NCBI GenBank assembly: GCA_039621445.1
Contig: CP154956.1
Location: 63,070,257 to 63,134,256, forward strand
Length of the DNA: 64,000 nt
Reading direction: 5' to 3'
DNA from: Euglena gracilis
Lineage: Eukaryota > Euglenida > Euglenophyceae > Euglenales
Positions 9,465 through 24,400 of the stretch are shown here, in pieces (the stretch's first letter is position 1; every line of letters begins with the position of its first letter). Under the pieces are notes generated by a model. That model was not told the origin of the DNA and searched no databases. It saw only the letters and a program-made list of their open reading frames with translations. Made by a program: the position numbers and the translations under genes.

Positions 9465-12400
9465 TTCATTCAGGGCTTTCATGAGGCAGGATGCCTCGAA
9501 GGGCTGAAACATTTGAACGGTCCCAATGCCACGAACTCCGAGGAAGGATAAGGAGAAGGAAAGGAAGATTTACAACACACGCGGGCAAGCCCGGCAAGCA
9601 TCGCAGGACACTCCAAGCCCGAGAAGATCCCCAAGATCACCATCTTCCATGACGTGGAACGAAGCTTTCGGTATGACCAAAACCTTTGCCACCCAGCCTG
9701 AGCCACCCATCTTTTCGGAAAGACCACCCCCAAAAACCCCCAAAAAATCTTTTAGTGCAAGGGCTAACGTACCACGGGGCCAAAGTTAAAGGCCCCGGCA
9801 AGTTTACGGACCCAACCCCCCCCACAATTTACATTCCGTGCATTTAGGCCAAAACTGGGTCTCCAAATTTTGACAGTCAGCCCCAGCCAAGCAGATTTTT
9901 GGAAAGAGCACCCCCAAAAACCCCAGAAAAAATTTTTAGAGCAAGGGCTAACGAACCACGGGGCCAAAGTTATGGCCCCGGCAAGTTTACGGACCCAACC
10001 CCCCCCCACAATGTACATTCCGGGGCATTTAGGCCAAAACTGGGTCTCCAAATTTTGACAGTCAGCCCCAGCCAAGCAGATTTTGGGAAAGAGCACCCCC
10101 AAAAACCCCAGAAAAATTTTTTAGAGCAAGGGCTAACGAACCACGGGGCCAAAGTTATGGCCCCGGCAAGTTTACGGACCCAACCCCCCCCCCACAATGT
10201 ACATTCCGGGCATTTAGGCCAAAAACTGGGTGTCCGAATTTTGACAGTCAGCCCCAGCCAAGCAGTTTTTTGGAAAGAGCACCCCCAAAACCTTATAACG
10301 GGAGCCCTGTCACGCCTACGCTCCGCGCTCGGGGCGAATGCGGCCGCGAATTTGGGCCGTAGGGGTGCATTTGACGGCAACGCGGAAGGGCCGGCCGACG
10401 TGACATGGTTCGTCGGAACCGCCTCGGTTTCGTGCAGGTGCCATGCCCGGTCCCGAACGGTGCTTCTGAAGCGTTCAAGAGTTGGATGTAAAGATTCAAA
10501 GCATTAATCAGGGAATTCCTAATTTGGAATGTGGATCTTTATTTTGCATTCCCTTGCAGCTTCAAGCCCAGAATGTGAGGACTCTTGCTGTCTCGTCTTT
10601 CAGCATTTGTCTCCGTCAATGGAGAGGTTGTCCTGTTCCTCATCCCTCACCTTTTTCAACGTTTCATTCAGGGCTTTCATGAGGCAGGATGCCTCGAAGG
10701 GCTGAAACATTTGAACGGTCCCAATGCCACGAACTCCGAGGAAGGATAAGGAGAAGGAAAGGAAGATTTACAACACACGCGGGCAAGCCCGGCAAGCATC
10801 GCAGGACACTCCAAGCCCGAGAAGATCCCCAAGATCACCATCTTCCATGACGTGGAACGAAGCTTTCGGTATGACCAAAACCTTTGCCACCCAGCCTGAG
10901 CCACCCATCTTTTCGGAAAGACCACCCCCAAAAACCCCCAAAAAATCTTTTAGTGCAAGGGCTAACGTACCACGGGGCCAAAGTTAAAGGCCCCGGCAAG
11001 TTTACGGACCCAACCCCCCCCACAATTTACATTCCGTGCATTTAGGCCAAAACTGGGTCTCCAAATTTTGACAGTCAGCCCCAGCCAAGCAGATTTTTGG
11101 AAAGAGCACCCCCAAAAACCCCAGAAAAATTTTTTAGAGCAAGGGCTAACGAACCACGGGGCCAAAGTTATGGCCCCGGCAAGTTTACGGACCCAACCCC
11201 CCCCCCACAATGTACATTCCGGGGCATTTAGGCCAAAACTGGGTCTCCAAATTTTGACAGTCAGCCCCAGCCAAGCAGATTTTTGGAAAGAGCACCCCCA
11301 AAAACCCCAGAAAAATTTTTTAGAGCAAGGGCTAACGAACCACGGGGCCAAAGTTATGGCCCCGGCAAGTTTACGGACCCAACCCCCCCCACAATGTACA
11401 TTCCGGGCATTTAGGCCAAAAACTGGGTGTCCGAATTTTGACAGTCAGCCCCAGCCAAGCAGTTTTTTGGAAAGAGCACCCCCAAAAACCCTAGAAAAAT
11501 TTTTTAGAGCAAGGGCTAACGAACCACGGGGCCAAAGTTATGGCCCCGGCAAGTTTACGGACCCAACCCCCCCCCCCACAATGTACATTCCGGGGCATTT
11601 AGGCCTTTTTCAACGTTTCATTCAGGGCTTTCATGAGGCAGGATGCCTAGAAGGGAAGAAAACATTTGAACGGTCCCAATGCCACGAACTCCGAGGAAGG
11701 ATAAGGAGAAGGAAAGGAAGATTTACAAATGCGGATGCGAATGCGGCCGCGAATTTGGGCCGTAGGGGTGCATTTGACGGCAACGCGGAAGGGCCGGCCG
11801 ACGTGACATGGTTCGTCGGAACCGCCTCGGTTTCGTGCAGGTGCCATGCCCGGTCCCGAACGGTGCTTCTGAAGCGTTCAAGAGTTGGATGTAAAGATTC
11901 AAAGCATTAATCAGGGAATTCCTAATTTGGAATGTGGATCTTTATTTTGCATTCCCTTGCAGCTTCAAGCCCAGAATGTGAGGACTCTTGCTGTCTCGTC
12001 TTTCAGCATTTGTCTCCGTCAATGGAGAGGTTGTCCTGTTCCTCATCCCTCACCTTTTTCAACGTTTCATTCAGGGCTTTCATGAGGCAGGATGCCTCGA
12101 AGGGCTGAAACATTTGAACGGTCCCAATGCCACGAACTCCGAGGAAGGATAAGGAGAAGGAAAGGAAGATTTACAACACGCGGGCAAGCCCGGCAAGCAT
12201 CGCAGGACACTCCAAGCCCGAGAAGATCCCCAAGATCACCATCTTCCATGACGTGGAACGAAGCTTTCGGTATGACCAAAACCTTTGCCACCCAGCCTGA
12301 GCCACCCATCTTTCGGAAAGACCACCCCCAAAAACCCCCAAAAAAATCTTTAATGCAAAGGCTAACGTACCACGGGGCCAAAGTTAAAGGCCCCGGCAAG

Positions 12401-15400
12401 TTTACGGACCCAACCCCCCCCACAATTTACATTCCGTGCATTTAGGCCAAAACTGGGTCTCCAAATTTTGACAGTCAGCCCCAGCCAAGCAGATTTTTGG
12501 AAAGAGCACCCCCAAAAACCCCAGAAAAAATTTTTAGAGCAAGGGCTAACGAACCACGGGGCCAAAGTTATGGCCCCGGCAAGTTTACGGACCCAACCCC
12601 CCCCCCACAATGTACATTCCGGGGCATTTAGGCCAAAACTGGGTCTCCAAATTTTGACAGTCAGCCCCAGCCAAGCAGATTTTTGGAAAGAGCACCCCCA
12701 AAAACCCCAGAAAAAATTTTTAGAGCAAGGGCTAACGAACCACGGGGCCAAAGTTATGGCCCCGGCAAGTTTACGGACCCAACCCCCCCCACAATGTACA
12801 TTCCGGGCATTTAGGCCAAAAACTGGGTGTCCGAATTTTGACAGTCAGCCCCAGCCAAGCAGTTTTTTGGAAAGAGCACCCCCAAAAACCCCAGAAAAAA
12901 TTTTTAGAGCAAGGGCTAACGAACCACGGGGCCAAAGTTATGGCCCCGGCAAGTTTACGGACCCAACCCCCCCCCCCCACAATGTACATTCCGGGGCATT
13001 TAGGCCTTTTTCAACGTTTCATTCAGGGCTTTCATGAGGCAGGATGCCTCGAAGGGCTGAAACATTTGAACGGTCCCAATGCCACGAACTCCGAGGAAGG
13101 ATAAGGAGAAGGAAAGGAAGATTTACAAATGCGGATGCGAATGCGGCCGCGAATTTGGGCCGTAGGGGTGCATTTGACGGCAACGCGGGAAGGGCCGGCC
13201 GACGTGACATGGTTCGTCGGAACCGCCTCGGTTTCGTGCAGGTGCCATGCCCGGTCCCGAACGGTGCTTCTGAAGCGTTCAAGAGTTGGATGTAAAGATT
13301 CAAAGCATTAATCAGGGAATTCCTAATTTGGAATGTGGATCTTTATTTTGCATTCCCTTGCAGCTTCAAGCCCAGAATGTGAGGACTCTTGCTGTCTCGT
13401 CTTTCAGCATTTGTCTCCGTCAATGGAGAGGTTGTCCTGTTCCTCATCCCTCGCCTTTTTCAACGTTTCATTCAGGGCTTTCATGAGGCAGGATGCCTCG
13501 AAGGGCTGAAACATTTGAACGGTCCCAATGCCACGAACTCCGAGGAAGGATAAGGAGAAGGAAAGGAAGATTTACAACACACGCGGGCAAGCCCGGCAAG
13601 CATCGCAGGACACTCCAAGCCCGAGAAGATCCCCAAGATCACCATCTTCCATGACGTGGAACGAAGCTTTCGGTATGACCAAAACCTTTGCCACCCAGCC
13701 TGAGCCACCCATCTTTTCGGAAAGACCACCCCCAAAAACCCCCAAAAAATCTTTTAGTGCAAGGGCTAACGTACCACGGGGCCAAAGTTAAAGGCCCCGG
13801 CAAGTTTACGGACCCAACCCCCCCCACAATTTACATTCCGTGCATTTAGGCCAAAACTGGGTCTCCAAATTTTGACAGTCAGCCCCAGCCAAGCAGATTT
13901 TTGGAAAGAGCACCCCCAAAAACCCCAGAAAAATTTTTTAGAGCAAGGGCTAACGAACCACGGGGCCAAAGTTATGGCCCCGGCAAGTTTACGGACCCAA
14001 CCCCCCCCCACAATGTACATTCCGGGGCATTTAGGCCAAAACTGGGTCTCCAAATTTTGACAGTCAGCCCCAGCCAAGCAGATTTTTGGAAAGAGCACCC
14101 CCAAAAACCCCAGAAAAATTTTTTAGAGCAAGGGCTAACGAACCACGGGGCCAAAGTTATGGCCCCGGCAAGTTTACGGACCAAACCCCCCCACAATGTA
14201 CCTTTCCGTCAATTTAGCCAAAAACTGGGTCTCCAAATTTTGACAGTCAGCCCCAGCCAAGCAGATTTTTGGAAAGAGCACCCCCAAAAACCCTAGAAAA
14301 ATTTTTTAGAGCAAGGGCTAACGAACCACGGGGCCAAAGTTATGGCCCCGGCAAGTTTACGGACCCAACCCCCCCCCCCCCACAATGTACATTCCGGGGC
14401 ATTTAGGCCTTTTTCAACGTTTCATTCAGGGCTTTCATGAGGCAGGATGCCTCGAAGGGCTGAAACATTTGAACGGTCCCAATGCCACGAACTCCGAGGA
14501 AGGATAAGGAGAAGGAAAGGAAGATTTACAACACACGCGGGCAAGCCCGGCAAGCATCGCAGGACACTCCAAGCCCGAGAAGATCCCCAAGATCACCATC
14601 TTCCATGACGTGGAACGAAGCTTTCGGTATGACCAAAACCTTTGCCACCCAGCCTGAGCCACCCATCTTTTCGGAAAGACCACCCCCAAAAACCCCCAAA
14701 AAATCTTTTAGTGCAAGGGCTAACGTACCACGGGGCCAAAGTTAAAGGCCCCGGCAAGTTTACGGACCCAACCCCCCCCACAATTTACATTCCGTGCATT
14801 TAGGCCAAAACTGGGTCTCCAAATTTTGACAGTCAGCCCCAGCCAAGCAGATTTTTGGAAAGAGCACCCCCAAAAACCCCAGAAAAAATTTTTAGAGCAA
14901 GGGCTAACGAACCACGGGGCCAAAGTTATGGCCCCGGCAAGTTTACGGACCCAACCCCCCCCCACAATGTACATTCCGGGGCATTTAGGCCAAAACTGGG
15001 TCTCCAAATTTTGACAGTCAGCCCCAGCCAAGCAGATTTTTGGAAAGAGCACCCCCAAAAACCCCAGAAAAATTTTTTAGAGCAAGGGCTAACGAACCAC
15101 GGGGCCAAAGTTATGGCCCCGGCAAGTTTACGGACCCAACCCCCCCCACAATGTACATTCCGGGCATTTAGGCCAAAAACTGGGTGTCCGAATTTTGACA
15201 GTCAGCCCCAGCCAAGCAGTTTTTTGGAAAGAGCACCCCCAAAAACCCTAGAAAAATTTTTTAGAGCAAGGGCTAACGAACCACGGGGCCAAAGTTATGG
15301 CCCCGGCAAGTTTACGGACCCAACCCCCCCCCCACAATGTACATTCCGGGGCATTTAGGCCAAAAACTGGGTGTCCGAATTTTGACAGTCAGCCCCAGCC

Positions 15401-18400
15401 AAGCAGTTTTTTGGAAAGAGCACCCCCAAAAACCCCAGAAAAATTTTTTAGAGCAAGGGCTAACGAACCACGGGGCCAAAGTTATGGCCCCGGCAAGTTT
15501 ACGGACCCAACCCCCCCCCCACAATGTACATTCCGGGGCATTTAGGCCTTTTTCAACGTTTCATTCAGGGCTTTCATGAGGCAGGATGCCTCGAAGGGCT
15601 GAAACATTTGAACGGTCCCAATGCCACGAACTCCGAGGAAGGATAAGGAGAAGGAAAGGAAGATTTACAACACACGCGGGCAAGCCCGGCAAGCATCGCA
15701 GGACACTCCAAGCCCGAGAAGATCCCCAAGATCACCATCTTCCATGACGTGGAACGAAGCTTTCGGTATGACCAAAACCTTTGCCACCCAGCCTGAGCCA
15801 CCCATCTTTTCGGAAAGACCACCCCCAAAAACCCCCAAAAAATCTTTTAGTGCAAGGGCTAACGTACCACGGGGCCAAAGTTAAAGGCCCCGGCAAGTTT
15901 ACGGACCCAACCCCCCCCACAATTTACATTCCGTGCATTTAGGCCAAAACTGGGTCTCCAAATTTTGACAGTCAGCCCCAGCCAAGCAGATTTTTGGAAA
16001 GAGCACCCCCAAAAACCCCAGAAAAAATTTTTAGAGCAAGGGCTAACGAACCACGGGGCCAAAGTTATGGCCCCGGCAAGTTTACGGACCCAACCCCCCC
16101 CCACAATGTACATTCCGGGGCATTTAGGCCAAAACTGGGTCTCCAAATTTTGACAGTCAGCCCCAGCCAAGCAGATTTTTGGAAAGAGCACCCCCAAAAA
16201 CCCCAGAAAATTTTTTTAGAGCAAGGGCTAACGAACCACGGGGCCAAAGTTATGGCCCCGGCAAGTTTACGGACCCAACCCCCCCCACAATGTACATTCC
16301 GGGCATTTAGGCCAAAAACTGGGTGTCCGAATTTTGACAGTCAGCCCCAGCCAAGCAGTTTTTTGGAAAGAGCACCCCCAAAAACCCTAGAAAAATTTTT
16401 TAGAGCAAGGGCTAACGAACCACGGGGCCAAAGTTATGGCCCCGGCAAGTTTACGGACCCAACCCCCCCCCCCCACAATGTACATTCCGGGGCATTTAGG
16501 CCTTTTTCAACGTTTCATTCAGGGCTTTCATGAGGCAGGATGCCTCGAAGGGCTGAAACATTTGAACGGTCCCAATGCCACGAACTCCGAGGAAGGATAA
16601 GGAGAAGGAAAGGAAGATTTACAAATGCGGATGCGAATGCGGCCGCGAATTTGGGCCGTAGGGGTGCATTTGACGGCAACGCGGAAGGGCCGGCCGATGT
16701 GACATGGTTCGTCGGAACCGCCTCGGTTTCGTGCAGGTGCCATGCCCGGTCCCGAACGGTGCTTCTGAAGCGTTCAAGAGTTGGATGTAAAGATTCAAAG
16801 CATTAATCAGGGAATTCCTAATTTGGAATGTGGATCTTTATTTTGCATTCCCTTGCAGCTTCAAGCCCAGAATGTGAGGACTCTTGCTGTCTCGTCTTTC
16901 AGCATTTGTCTCCGTCAATGGAGAGGTTGTCCTGTTCCTCATCCCTCACCTTTTTCAACGTTTCATTCAGGGCTTTCATGAGGCAGGATGCCTCGAAGGG
17001 CTGAAACATTTGAACGGTCCCAATGCCACGAACTCCGAGGAAGGATAAGGAGAAGGAAAGGAAGATTTACAACACACGCGGGCAAGCCCGGCAAGCATCG
17101 CAGGACACTCCAAGCCCGAGAAGATCCCCAAGATCACCATCTTCCATGACGTGGAACGAAGCTTTCGGTATGACCAAAACCTTTGCCACCCAGCCTGAGC
17201 CACCCATCTTTTCGGAAAGACCCCCCCTAAAACCCCCGAAAAAATCTGTTAGTGCAAGTGCTAACGTACCACGGGTCCAAAGTTAAAGGCCCCGGCAAGT
17301 TTACGGACCCAACCCCCCCCACAATTTACATTCCCGTACTTTAGGCCAAAAATGGGTGTCCGAATTTTTACAGGCAGCCCCAGCCACCCAACTTTTCGGA
17401 AAGACCACCCCCAAAACCCCCAAAAAAAATTTTTAGAGCAAGGGCTAACGAACCACGGGGCCAAAGTTATGGCCCCGGCAAGTTTACGGACCCAACCCCC
17501 CCCCACAATGTACATTCCGGGGCATTTAGGCCAAAACTGGGTCTCCAAATTTTGACAGTCAGCCCCAGCCAAGCAGATTTTTGGAAAGAGCACCCCCAAA
17601 AACCCCAGAAAAAATTTTTAGAGCAAGGGCTAACGAACCACGGGGCCAAAGTTATGGCCCCGGCAAGTTTACGGACCCAACCCCCCCCACAATGTACATT
17701 CCGGGCATTTAGGCCAAAAACTGGGTGTCCGAATTTTGACAGTCAGCCCCAGCCAAGCAGTTTTTTGGAAAGAGCACCCCCAAAAACCCTAGAAAATTTT
17801 TTTAGAGCAAGGGCTAACGAACCACGGGGCCAAAGTTATGGCCCCGGCAAGTTTACGGACCCAACCCCCCCCCCCCACAATGTACATTCCGGGGCATTTA
17901 GGCCTTTTTCAACGTTTCATTCAGGGCTTTCATGAGGCAGGATGCCTCGAAGGGCTGAAACATTTGAACGGTCCCAATGCCACGAACTCCGAGGAAGGAT
18001 AAGGAGAAGGAAAGGAAGATTTACAACACACGCGGGCAAGCCCGGCAAGCATCGCAGGACACTCCAAGCCCGAGAAGATCCCCAAGATCACCATCTTCCA
18101 TGACGTGGAACGAAGCTTTCGGTATGACCAAAACCTTTGCCACCCAGCCTGAGCCACCCATCTTTTCGGAAAGACCACCCCCAAAAACCCCCAAAAAATC
18201 TTTTAGTGCAAGGGCTAACGTACCACGGGGCCAAAGTTAAAGGCCCCGGCAAGTTTACGGACCCAACCCCCCCCACAATTTACATTCCGTGCATTTAGGC
18301 CAAAACTGGGTCTCCAAATTTTGACAGTCAGCCCCAGCCAAGCAGATTTTTGGAAAGAGCACCCCAAAAACCACAGAAAAAATTTTTAGAGCAAGGGCTA

Positions 18401-21400
18401 ACGAACCACGGGGCCAAAGTTATGGCCCCGGCAAGTTTACGGACCCAACCCCCCCCACAATTTACATTCCGTGCATTTAGGCCAAAACTGGGTCTCCAAA
18501 TTTTGACAGTCAGCCCCAGCCAAGCAGATTTTTGGAAAGAGCACCCCCAAAAACCCCAGAAAAATTTTTTAGAGCAAGGGCTAACGTACCACGGGGCCAA
18601 AGTTAAAGGCCCCGGCAAGTTTACGGACCCAACCCCCCCCACAATGTACATTCCGGGCATTTAGGCCAAAAACTGGGTGTCCGAATTTTGACAGTCAGCC
18701 CCAGCCAAGCAGTTTTTTGGAAAGAGCACCCCCACATACCCTAGAAAAAATTCTTAGATCAAGGGCTAACGAACCACGGGGCCAAAGTTATGGCCCCGGC
18801 AAGTTTACGGACCCAACCCCCCCCCCCACAATGTACATTCCGGGGCATTTAGGCCTTTTTCAACGTTTCATTCAGGGCTTTCATGAGGCAGGATGCCTCG
18901 AAGGGCTGAAACATTTGAACGGTCCCAATGCCACGAACTCCGAGGAAGGATAAGGAGAAGGAAAGGAAGATTTACAAATGCGGATGCGAATGCGGCCGCG
19001 AATTTGGGCCGTAGGGGTGCATTTGACGGCAACGCGGAAGGGCCGGCCGACGTGACATGGTTCGTCGGAACCGCCTCGGTTTCGTGCAGGTGCCATGCCC
19101 GGTCCCGAACGGTGCTTCTGAAGCGTTCAAGAGTTGGATGTAAAGATTCAAAGCATTAATCAGGGAATTCCTAATTTGGAATGTGGATCTTTATTTTGCA
19201 TTCCCTTGCAGCTTCAAGCCCAGAATGTGAGGACTCTTGCTGTCTCGTCTTTCAGCATTTGTCTCCGTCAATGGAGAGGTTGTCCTGTTCCTCATCCCTC
19301 ACCTTTTTCAACGTTTCATTCAGGGCTTTCATGAGGCAGGATGCCTCGAAGGGCTGAAACATTTGAACGGTCCCAATGCCACGAACTCCGAGGAAGGATA
19401 AGGAGAAGGAAAGGAAGATTTAAAACACACGCGGGCAAGCCCGGCAAGCATCGCAGGACACTCCAAGCCCGAGAAGATCCCCAAGATCACCATCTTCCAT
19501 GACGTGGAACGAAGCTTTCGGTATGACCAAAACCTTTGCCACCCAGCCTGAGCCACCCATCTTTTCGGAAAGACCACCCCCAAAAACCCCCAAAAAATCT
19601 TTTAGTGCAAGGGCTAACGTACCACGGGGCCAAAGTTAAAGGCCCCGGCAAGTTTACGGACCCAACCCCCCCCACAATTTACATTCCGTGCATTTAGGCC
19701 AAAACTGGGTCTCCAAATTTTGACAGTCAGCCCCAGCCAAGCAGATTTTTGGAAAGAGCACCCCCAAAAACCCCAGAAAAAATTTTTAGAGCAAGGGCTA
19801 ACGAACCACGGGGCCAAAGTTATGGCCCCGGCAAGTTTACGGACCCAACCCCCCCCCACAATGTACATTCCGGGGCATTTAGGCCAAAACTGGGTCTCCA
19901 AATTTTGACAGTCAGCCCCAGCCAAGCAGATTTTTGGAAAGAGCACCCCCAAAAACCCCAGAAAAAATTTTTAGAGCAAGGGCTAACGAACCACGGGGCC
20001 AAAGTTATGGCCCCGGCAAGTTTACGGACCCAACCCCCCCCACAATGTACATTCCGGGCATTTAGGCCAAAAACTGGGTGTCCGAATTTTGACAGTCAGC
20101 CCCAGCCAAGCAGTTTTTTGGAAAGAGCACCCCCAAAAACCCTAGAAAATTTTTTTAGAGCAAGGGCTAACGAACCACGGGGCCAAAGTTATGGCCCCGG
20201 CAAGTTTACGGACCCCCCCCCCCACAATGTACATTCCGGGGCATTTAGGCCTTTTTCAACGTTTCATTCAGGGCTTTCATGAGGCAGGATGCCTCGAAGG
20301 GCTGAAACATTTGAACGGTCCCAATGCCACGAACTCCGAGGAAGGATAAGGAGAAGGAAAGGAAGATTTACAAATGCGGATGCGAATGCGGCCGCGAATT
20401 TGGGCCGTAGGGGTGCATTTGACGGCAACGCGGAAGGGCCGGCCGACGTGACATGGTTCGTCGGAACCGCCTCGGTTTCGTGCAGGTGCCATGCCCGGTC
20501 CCGAACGGTGCTTCTGAAGCGTTCAAGAGTTGGATGTAAAGATTCAAAGCATTAATCAGGGAATTCCTAATTTGGAATGTGGATCTTTATTTTGCATTCC
20601 CTTGCAGCTTCAAGCCCAGAATGTGAGGACTCTTGCTGTCTCGTCTTTCAGCATTTGTCTCCGTCAATGGAGAGGTTGTCCTGTTCCTCATCCCTCGCCT
20701 TTTTCAACGTTTCATTCAGGGCTTTCATGAGGCAGGATGCCTCGAAGGGCTGAAACATTTGAACGGTCCCAATGCCACGAACTCCGAGGAAGGATAAGGA
20801 GAAGGAAAGGAAGATTTACAACACACGCGGGCAAGCCCGGCAAGCATCGCAGGACACTCCAAGCCCGAGAAGATCCCCAAGATCACCATCTTCCATGACG
20901 TGGAACGAAGCTTTCGGTATGACCAAAACCTTTGCCACCCAGCCTGAGCCACCCATCTTTTCGGAAAGACCACCCCCAAAAACCCCCAAAAAATCTTTTA
21001 GTGCAAGGGCTAACGTACCACGGGGCCAAAGTTAAAGGCCCCGGCAAGTTTACGGACCCAACCCCCCCACAAGTTTACATTCCGTGCTTTTCGGCTAAAA
21101 CTGGGGGTTCCAATTTTGACAGTCAGCCCAAGCCAAGCAGATTTTTGGAAAGAGCACCACAAAAAACCCCAGAAAAAATTTTTAGAGCAAGGGCTAACGA
21201 ACCACGGGGCCAAAGTTATGGCCCCGGCAAGTTTACGGACCCAACCCCCCCCCACAATGTACATTCCGGGGCATTTAGGCCAAAACTGGGTCTCCAAATT
21301 TTGACAGTCAGCCCCAGCCAAGCAGATTTTTGGAAAGAGCACCCCCAAAAACCCCAGAAAAATTTTTTAGAGCAAGGGCTAACGAACCACGGGGCCAAAG

Positions 21401-24400
21401 TTATGGCCCCGGCAAGTTTACGGACCCAACCCCCCCCCCACAATGTACATTCCGGGCATTTAGGCCAAAAACTGGGTGTCCGAATTTTGACAGTCAGCCC
21501 CAGCCAAGCAGTTTTTTGGAAAGAGCACCCCCAAAAACCCTAGAAAAATTTTTTAGAGCAAGGGCTAACGAACCACGGGGCCAAAGTTATGGCCCCGGCA
21601 AGTTTACGGACCCAACCCCCCCCCCCCACAATGTACATTCCGGGGCATTTAGGCCTTTTTCAACGTTTCATTCAGGGCTTTCATGAGGCAGGATGCCTCG
21701 AAGGGCTGAAACATTTGAACGGTCCCAATGCCACGAACTCCGAGGAAGGATAAGGAGAAGGAAAGGAAGATTTACAACACACGCGGGCAAGCCCGGCAAG
21801 CATCGCAGGACACTCCAAGCCCGAGAAGATCCCCAAGATCACCATCTTCCATGACGTGGAACGAAGCTTTCGGTATGACCAAAACCTTTGCCACCCAGCC
21901 TGAGCCACCCATCTTTTCGGAAAGACCACCCCCAAAAACCCCCAAAAAATCTTTTAGTGCAAGGGCTAACGTACCACGGGGCCAAAGTTAAAGGCCCCGG
22001 CAAGTTTACGGACCCAACCCCCCCCACAATTTACATTCCGTGCATTTAGGCCAAAACTGGGTCTCCAAATTTTGACAGTCAGCCCCAGCCAAGCAGATTT
22101 TTGGAAAGAGCACCCCCAAAAACCCCAGAAAAAATTTTTAGAGCAAGGGCTAACGAACCACGGGGCCAAAGTTATGGCCCCGGCAAGTTTACGGACCCAA
22201 CCCCCCCCACAATGTACATTCCGGGGCATTTAGGCCAAAAATGGGGGTCCAAATTTTTACAGTCATCCCCAGCCAAGCAGATTTTTGGAAAGAGCACCCC
22301 CAAAAACCCCAGAAAAATTTTTTAGAGCAAGGGCTAACGAACCACGGGGCCAAAGTTATGGCCCCGGCAAGTTTACGGACCCAACCCCCCCCACAATTTA
22401 CATTCCGTGCATTTAGGCCAAAACTGGGTCTCCAAATTTTGACAGTCAGCCCCAGCCAAGCAGTTTTTTGGAAAGAGCACCCCCAAAAACCCTAGAAAAA
22501 TTTTTTAGAGCAAGGGCTAACGAACCACGGGGCCAAAGTTATGGCCCCGGCAATTACGGACCCCCCCCCCCCCCCACAATCTACATTCCGGGGCATTTAG
22601 GCCAAAAACTGGGTGTCCGAATTTTGACAGTCAGCCCCAGCCAAGCAGTTTTTTGGAAAGAGCACCCCCAAAAACCCCAGAAAAATTTTTTAGAGCAAGG
22701 GCTAACGAACCACGGGGCCAAAGTTATGGCCCCGGCAAGTTTACGGACCCAACCCCCCCCCCCACAATGTACATTCCGGGGCATTTAGGCCTTTTTCAAC
22801 GTTTCATTCAGGGCTTTCATGAGGCAGGATGCCTCGAAGGGCTGAAACATTTGAACGGTCCCAATGCCACGAACTCCGAGGAAGGATAAGGAGAAGGAAA
22901 GGAAGATTTACAACACACGCGGGCAAGCCCGGCAAGCATCGCAGGACACTCCAAGCCCGAGAAGATCCCCAAGATCACCATCTTCCATGACGTGGAACGA
23001 AGCTTTCGGTATGACCAAAACCTTTGCCACCCAGCTGAGCCACCCATCTTTTCGGAAAGACCACCCCCAAAAACCCCCAAAAAATCTTTTAGTGCAAGGG
23101 CTAACGTACCACGGGGCCAAAGTTAAAGGCCCCGGCAAGTTTACGGACCCAACCCCCCCCACAATTTACATTCCGTGCATTTAGGCCAAAACTGGGTCTC
23201 CAAATTTTGACAGTCAGCCCCAGCCAAGCAGATTTTTGGAAAGAGCACCCCCAAAAACCCCAGAAAAAATTTTTAGAGCAAGGGCTAACGAACCACGGGG
23301 CCAAAGTTATGGCCCCGGCAAGTTTACGGACCCAACCCCCCCCCACAATGTACATTCCGGGGCATTTAGGCCAAAACTGGGTCTCCAAATTTTGACAGTC
23401 AGCCCCAGCCAAGCAGATTTTTGGAAAGAGCACCCCCAAAAACCCCAGAAAAATTTTTTAGAGCAAGGGCTAACGAACCACGGGGCCAAAGTTATGGCCC
23501 CGGCAAGTTTACGGACCCAACCCCCCCCACAATGTACATTCCGGGCATTTAGGCCAAAAACTGGGTGTCCGAATTTTGACAGTCAGCCCCAGCCAAGCAG
23601 TTTTTTGGAAAGAGCACCCCCAAAAACCCTAGAAAAATTTTTTAGAGCAAGGGCTAACGAACCACGGGGCCAAAGTTATGGCCCCGGCAAGTTTACGGAC
23701 CCAACCCCCCCCCCCCCACAATGTACATTCCGGGGCATTTAGGCCTTTTTCAACGTTTCATTCAGGGCTTTCATGAGGCAGGATGCCTCGAAGGGCTGAA
23801 ACATTTGAACGGTCCCAATGCCACGAACTCCGAGGAAGGATAAGGAGAAGGAAAGGAAGATTTACAAATGCGGATGCGAATGCGGCCGCGAATTTGGGCC
23901 GTAGGGGTGCATTTGACGGCAACGCGGAAGGGCCGGCCGATGTGACATGGTTCGTCGGAACCGCCTCGGTTTCGTGCAGGTGCCATGCCCGGTCCCGAAC
24001 GGTGCTTCTGAAGCGTTCAAGAGTTGGATGTAAAGATTCAAAGCATTAATCAGGGAATTCCTAATTTGGAATGTGGATCTTTATTTTGCATTCCCTTGCA
24101 GCTTCAAGCCCAGAATGTGAGGACTCTTGCTGTCTCGTCTTTCAGCATTTGTCTCCGTCAATGGAGAGGTTGTCCTGTTCCTCATCCCTCACCTTTTTCA
24201 ACGTTTCATTCAGGGCTTTCATGAGGCAGGATGCCTCGAAGGGCTGAAACATTTGAACGGTCCCAATGCCACGAACTCCGAGGAAGGATAAGGAGAAGGA
24301 AAGGAAGATTTACAACACACGCGGGCAAGCCCGGCAAGCATCGCAGGACACTCCAAGCCCGAGAAGATCCCCAAGATCACCATCTTCCATGACGTGGAAC